NCBI GenBank assembly: GCA_015501605.1
Contig: JADNRZ010000016.1
Coordinates: 682,001-746,000, forward strand
Reading direction: 5' to 3'
DNA: 64,000 nucleotides
From: Panaeolus papilionaceus
Taxonomy: Eukaryota > Basidiomycota > Agaricomycetes > Agaricales
Position 1 is the first letter of the stretch, and the number at the start of each line of letters is the position of its first letter. A program made the position numbers and the translations under genes. The notes under the pieces are model-generated. The model saw only the letters and a program-made list of their open reading frames with translations, had not been told where the DNA came from and made no database searches. Positions 60,519 through 64,000 of the stretch are shown here, piece by piece.

Positions 60519-61555
60519 CTACGCGAAGCGCAGAGAACCCTTCTCTCCCCCTATCTTTCTCATGCTCCTCCGCCGTCTCATACATAACAAGCTTCCTCCG
60601 CCTATCCACGTACACCGTTCCCGCATCGGTAGTAGTAATCGGGGGCACTCCAGACGTTGACCAGCGAGGCGTCGAGCATGTATTTGTACCCCTCTTGGAC
60701 GCGCGGGCGATGAGGGAGAGGGAGTTGACATGGTTGAACTGTGGAAGGGGAGGAGAAGGGGAGTAAGGATAAAAGCCAAGAGTAAGATGTAGAGAGTTTG
60801 AGGGTGAGGGTGATAGGAGGGTGGAATGGGGAGGGGAGGGTAACGATGATATGAAGCAAGAAGGAGAGCAGAAAAGCGAGCATGTGAGTGAGGATGCCTA
60901 AACGATAAGAAGACCACCCATCTCTCTAATCACATTTCCACCAAAAAAAACCACCCAGCACGCCATGGGCTGACTGCCCAATTATGGATATCGTCCGGGT
61001 GCAACCAGATTAGATCTGCGAGGCGAGGTGGGGTAGGGTTCGCAGTAATTGGTTTAAACCGCCGTGCACCACTGCAGAGCAGGAGATAGCAACAACGAAG
61101 ACTGACTACAAAAGCTCCTTCATGCAGAATCTTCTGCGCCCACAAGAGCGCTATTGTTTCCCTTCCGTATTTTTGTTGGCATTGCTATGCTTCAAGGGAC
61201 TGGGTTTGCGTTGAGATTAAAGAGATGGAAGATGCACACAATAACGCACCATAAAACCCATGCACTTGTGTAAATTGTCTGCCTTCGTTGAGTAGAGTGA
61301 CGCAGCCTGGGTACCTAGGGAGAGGATTTAGATTTGTTGATTAACTGAGAGTGAATGTAAGTGTTGAGGAAGACGCTTACCTTGCCTCTAACACGAACAA
61401 TAACGCTGCTGTCCAAGACTCTAAGGGCCTCTATCCACAAAATCGCCCTACACCACACCACCACCATACCAGTCATCCACACAAAAACGATCCAGAAGCC
61501 GAACCGAAAGACAAAACAAAATGCAACATCAGTTCCACCCCCTCCCACAATCAAA
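60519..61555 (-). pseudogene. PP2A-type protein phosphatase relic, copy 2
   Basis: Same relic as copy 1, in the same orientation after U6. It keeps ADLIWLHPDDIHNWAVSPWR and AGWFF (for DLMWSDPDD...WAVSPRGAGWLF) and KILHEGAFV at 60.93-61.14 kb, which copy 1 has lost. But the T run after GWFF is two bases too long, about ten bases are missing from the RAHQLVQEG region (near 60.69 kb), and the CGN loop is cut. The farther upstream remnants FVDRG (near 61.43 kb) and VGGGGTDVAF (near 61.54 kb) are out of frame. Each copy keeps different pieces, so both come from a more complete ancestor. Confidence 0.75.
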
Positions 61556-61959
61556 ACTGCGAAAGATACATGCAATAAATATAGCTCGTCTCTGAGACAT
61601 CTTTGTCCTCTGGGTGTAGAGCTGGGAAGTGCTGATCGTATACCAATTTCTCCTAGACCCTTTTCTTCCTGTAGATCGTGAACAAATGAGGTGTTTGAAT
61701 GGTTAAAAGGATATTTGTGTTCGAGTTTGCAGCCAAGGCAATATATCTAAATGTCAATAAGTAAGGTTTCATAACATGGTCCATTTATAATGACTGGATA
61801 GAGGGAAGTGGAGGGTGGGCAAGGAAAGAATAAAATACCACGCACAGCGGGAGGTTCTGCGGCGAGGCGGGTGTGGATGTAAGGAATAAGGAGAGAGGTT
61901 CAAACTTCAGGTCGTGAATATTCCATGACGTCATGTACGCCCTCGCGCGCTCACGTGAC

Positions 61960-63914
61960 CAATTTAAAACTTGGATAGAAAAATAACAGCGTGTTTAAAA
62001 TCCGGCCTTTTGAAGTTTGTATGGGATCAGATGGACATCAAAGTTGTGACAGCCAACTTCGTTCGAAGTTGCTTGATTTAAGATGAGTAGGTTGAATTTG
62101 TCATGACGAACGCCTCTCCAAGTGCGCTTGAAGCGAAGCTTTACATTGATGTCAGTGCTTCGCTCAGCGTGGTGGCTGACAAAACCCTCCTCCGTTGCCG
62201 CAAGATCGATGGGATTACACATCGGCTGAGATCCAGAGTTGGGTCAGCCTCCACTCAGAATTGTGATATAAGGGAATCAATCGCAATTTGACCTCATTAG
62301 TTTCATATTCATCCTTTGTTGTTCATATACGACAATCTACTTCCACTCCCAAATTGCACTGATGAGCGCGTTACGGTAAGTGAGTGGAGCGAAATTTAGT
62401 GATGCTGGTGGAAATATAGAGGTGTGACGTGAGGTGCGACGAGAGAAGTAAGCGCTCTTGCAAGTTCGTGGGTCTGTGAGAGCTTGAGTGACGAGTGAGG
62501 TAGTGCCGAATGCACACGAAATCGAAGATCGCAACGAATATACGAGTTACGAGTACTACTAAGACGACGAATATAGACGCTGACGAAGACTTAACTTGGA
62601 GAACGAAATATGAGGAGGAAAAACCTGTATTTTCGAAGCTTGGTACAGTGTAATAAGGTACCGCTAATGACAGTAGTGCTACGAAGGCAAACTAAATAGG
62701 TAATATGAATAAAAATTAGAGAAAACAAAAGAAAAGAGATAGGATATAAGTACTTTAGCGCCGAAGCGTTTCAGAGAAACGAAAATAGAGTGAAAAATAA
62801 CTGAATATATGTAGCAGGGGATGGAATGGAATGTTTGAGGAAGGTAACATGAAGCCAAGTGTCGTTATTCCCATTGATATTACGAGCGGCAGGGCGGTGG
62901 CCTCGGGGAATGAAGGTAAGGATCGGTGGTTTTACGAGCTTGGGACGGGTTGGTGAATTCGGGATAATCGCGAAAATGGCGATTTTCGGAGGGATGATGG
63001 TACTGGGTTCATCAGCACGCTTTATAATTCTTTAACACCTCCTCCCATCCTCGTAATGGACAATCCCCCAAGCGATCCAAAGCTCTCGAGCTTGTCCCGG
63101 CTGGTTTCTAGTTTACAAATGCCCACCAATACTCTGTATGTCGCTCTCTCAGCTCTTTATCACCATGTAGAGCCCATATATTATTTAGCCAAGGTGACTG
63201 GTCGTGAACACACGATCTGACCGACCTGACTATCGGTGCTCAATTTCCGCCAGGTGGTTGACGAATGTTCGACGGAGCTAATGATGGCGAAAATTGGAGC
63301 TAAGTGTAAGTCTGTTTCGTCTGTCTGAGCTGAAATGGACGTGTACTAATCAGCTTGTTGTGTTTAAAACCATAACAGCCATCTATCAACAACTATATGG
63401 GCGGCGGACTGGGGTGGTGTGTTGATGTTACGGTCCCTCACCGGCACCTGTGTGTGAGAAGGACCCGGGACCCCACCAGCATACTGATGGCAATGAGCTT
63501 GGAACCTGACCTTCGTTTATGTGGTAACACATGGATACGTGTGCTGTGAGTGACTTACCTTGCTTTATCTCTATCTCCCTCGACCTACCTGTGTAGTTCT
63601 CTGTTCTTCATATCCACCATAACCCAAATTGACACTTGCTTTCTACATCCAGCACAGTACAAGCCTACCAATGTTGCCGTTACATCTGATGCAAGGCGGT
63701 GGTCTTATTGGTTCTGCGCTAAGCAGTGCCTGTATCAACCAATGGTGTTCACAGCCGAGCCTTTTCATCTCCGTCTCGGAAGAGATGATCCCGGAGCACC
63801 TGTATTGGCGCTAGTTGGTCAGCGGGATTTGGAAGAAACAGCCGTGACATAGGCTTCTGGGTTTGTAGGTGTACTTGATTGTTGTAACGTATGTAGCATG
63901 TAATCGAATAAATA
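61960..63914 (+). pseudogene. Array unit U7 (split)
   Basis: The upstream block and TATA (GATATAAGG, about 62265) are followed at about 62340 by roughly 700 bases absent from other units, then ATG 63056 (MDNPPSDPKLSSLSRLVSSL) and the 18-mer with one change at 63102-63119. Either an insertion separates promoter and first exon, or the 700 bases became an intron. The final exon region (63.55-63.85 kb) is open for 100 codons without a known domain. 3' motif at 63899 (one mismatch). Confidence 0.55.
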
Positions 63915-64000
63915 AACAAATTGATTTCGGGTTTTTTGGTTTGAACAAGTAAGGGATGGTCACTTACAAGTATGCTTGTTAAGAAAATAAGAGCTTAAGA

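Larger units (their letters stand above)
46490..63914 (+). repeat. Array of seven related transcription units (U1-U7)
   Basis: Seven plus-strand units share, in order: an upstream block with GGCTGAC and GATCGACG; GTCAGCCTCCAC then a TATA box; a leader near TCATTCG; a start-like ATG; the 18-mer TGGTTTCAAGTTTACAAA; a GTACGT-type donor; small exons; and TGTAATCAAATAAATA at the 3' end. The 18-mer lies at 47306, 48805, 52926, 54787, 56112, 59578 and 63102 (the last with one mismatch). Spacing varies from 1.3 to 4.1 kb because other genes were inserted or carried along. Not a simple satellite: whole gene-like units were duplicated. Confidence 0.85.

Overview
The window reads as nuclear DNA of a basidiomycete fungus, most likely an Agaricomycete. 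Genes carry many short GT-AG introns (about 40-95 nt), a secreted class II (fungal lignin-type) haem peroxidase is present, and the housekeeping genes (BCS1 chaperone, MICOS subunit, FolB, RBR ubiquitin ligase) are eukaryotic. There is no bacterial operon structure and no CRISPR array. All exon boundaries below are hand-drawn from splice signals and frame continuity, so they are models.

Left part (1-26 kb), ordinary gene space: BCS1-like mitochondrial AAA chaperone (-), a single-pass Ser/Thr-rich membrane protein (-), an atypical Mn-peroxidase-like enzyme (-), a MIC26/27-type MICOS subunit (+), two unknown membrane proteins (-), an F-box-like protein (+) and an RBR E3 ligase (-). Two members of an uncharacterised small membrane-protein family lie here (17.0-17.8 kb, -; 21.9-22.7 kb, +). 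A third lies at 50.8 kb, and bases 1-75 may be the tail of a fourth. A 623-bp PIF/Harbinger-like MITE with a TAA target duplication sits at 20.8-21.4 kb.

Middle (26.6-40 kb): one very large Pro/His-rich C2H2 zinc-finger protein (-) followed by almost 7 kb with no gene I can support, probably its regulatory upstream region.

Right part (40-64 kb), accessory and duplication-rich: three linked F-box-like copies, each carrying frame damage; an intact dihydroneopterin aldolase-type gene; then an array of seven related units (U1-U7, about 46.5-63.9 kb). Each unit has a TATA box, a first exon holding TGGTTTCAAGTTTACAAA, short introns and a 3' motif TGTAATCAAATAAATA. Frames are not kept in register between units, so the array is either a decaying gene family or an untranslated transcript family. 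Interleaved are a broken FolB copy, the third small membrane-protein gene, two decayed PP2A-type phosphatase relics co-duplicated with U5 and U6, and a 478-bp hAT-like MITE with an 8-bp target duplication and a degenerate telomere-like core. This array is the best candidate here for something undescribed.
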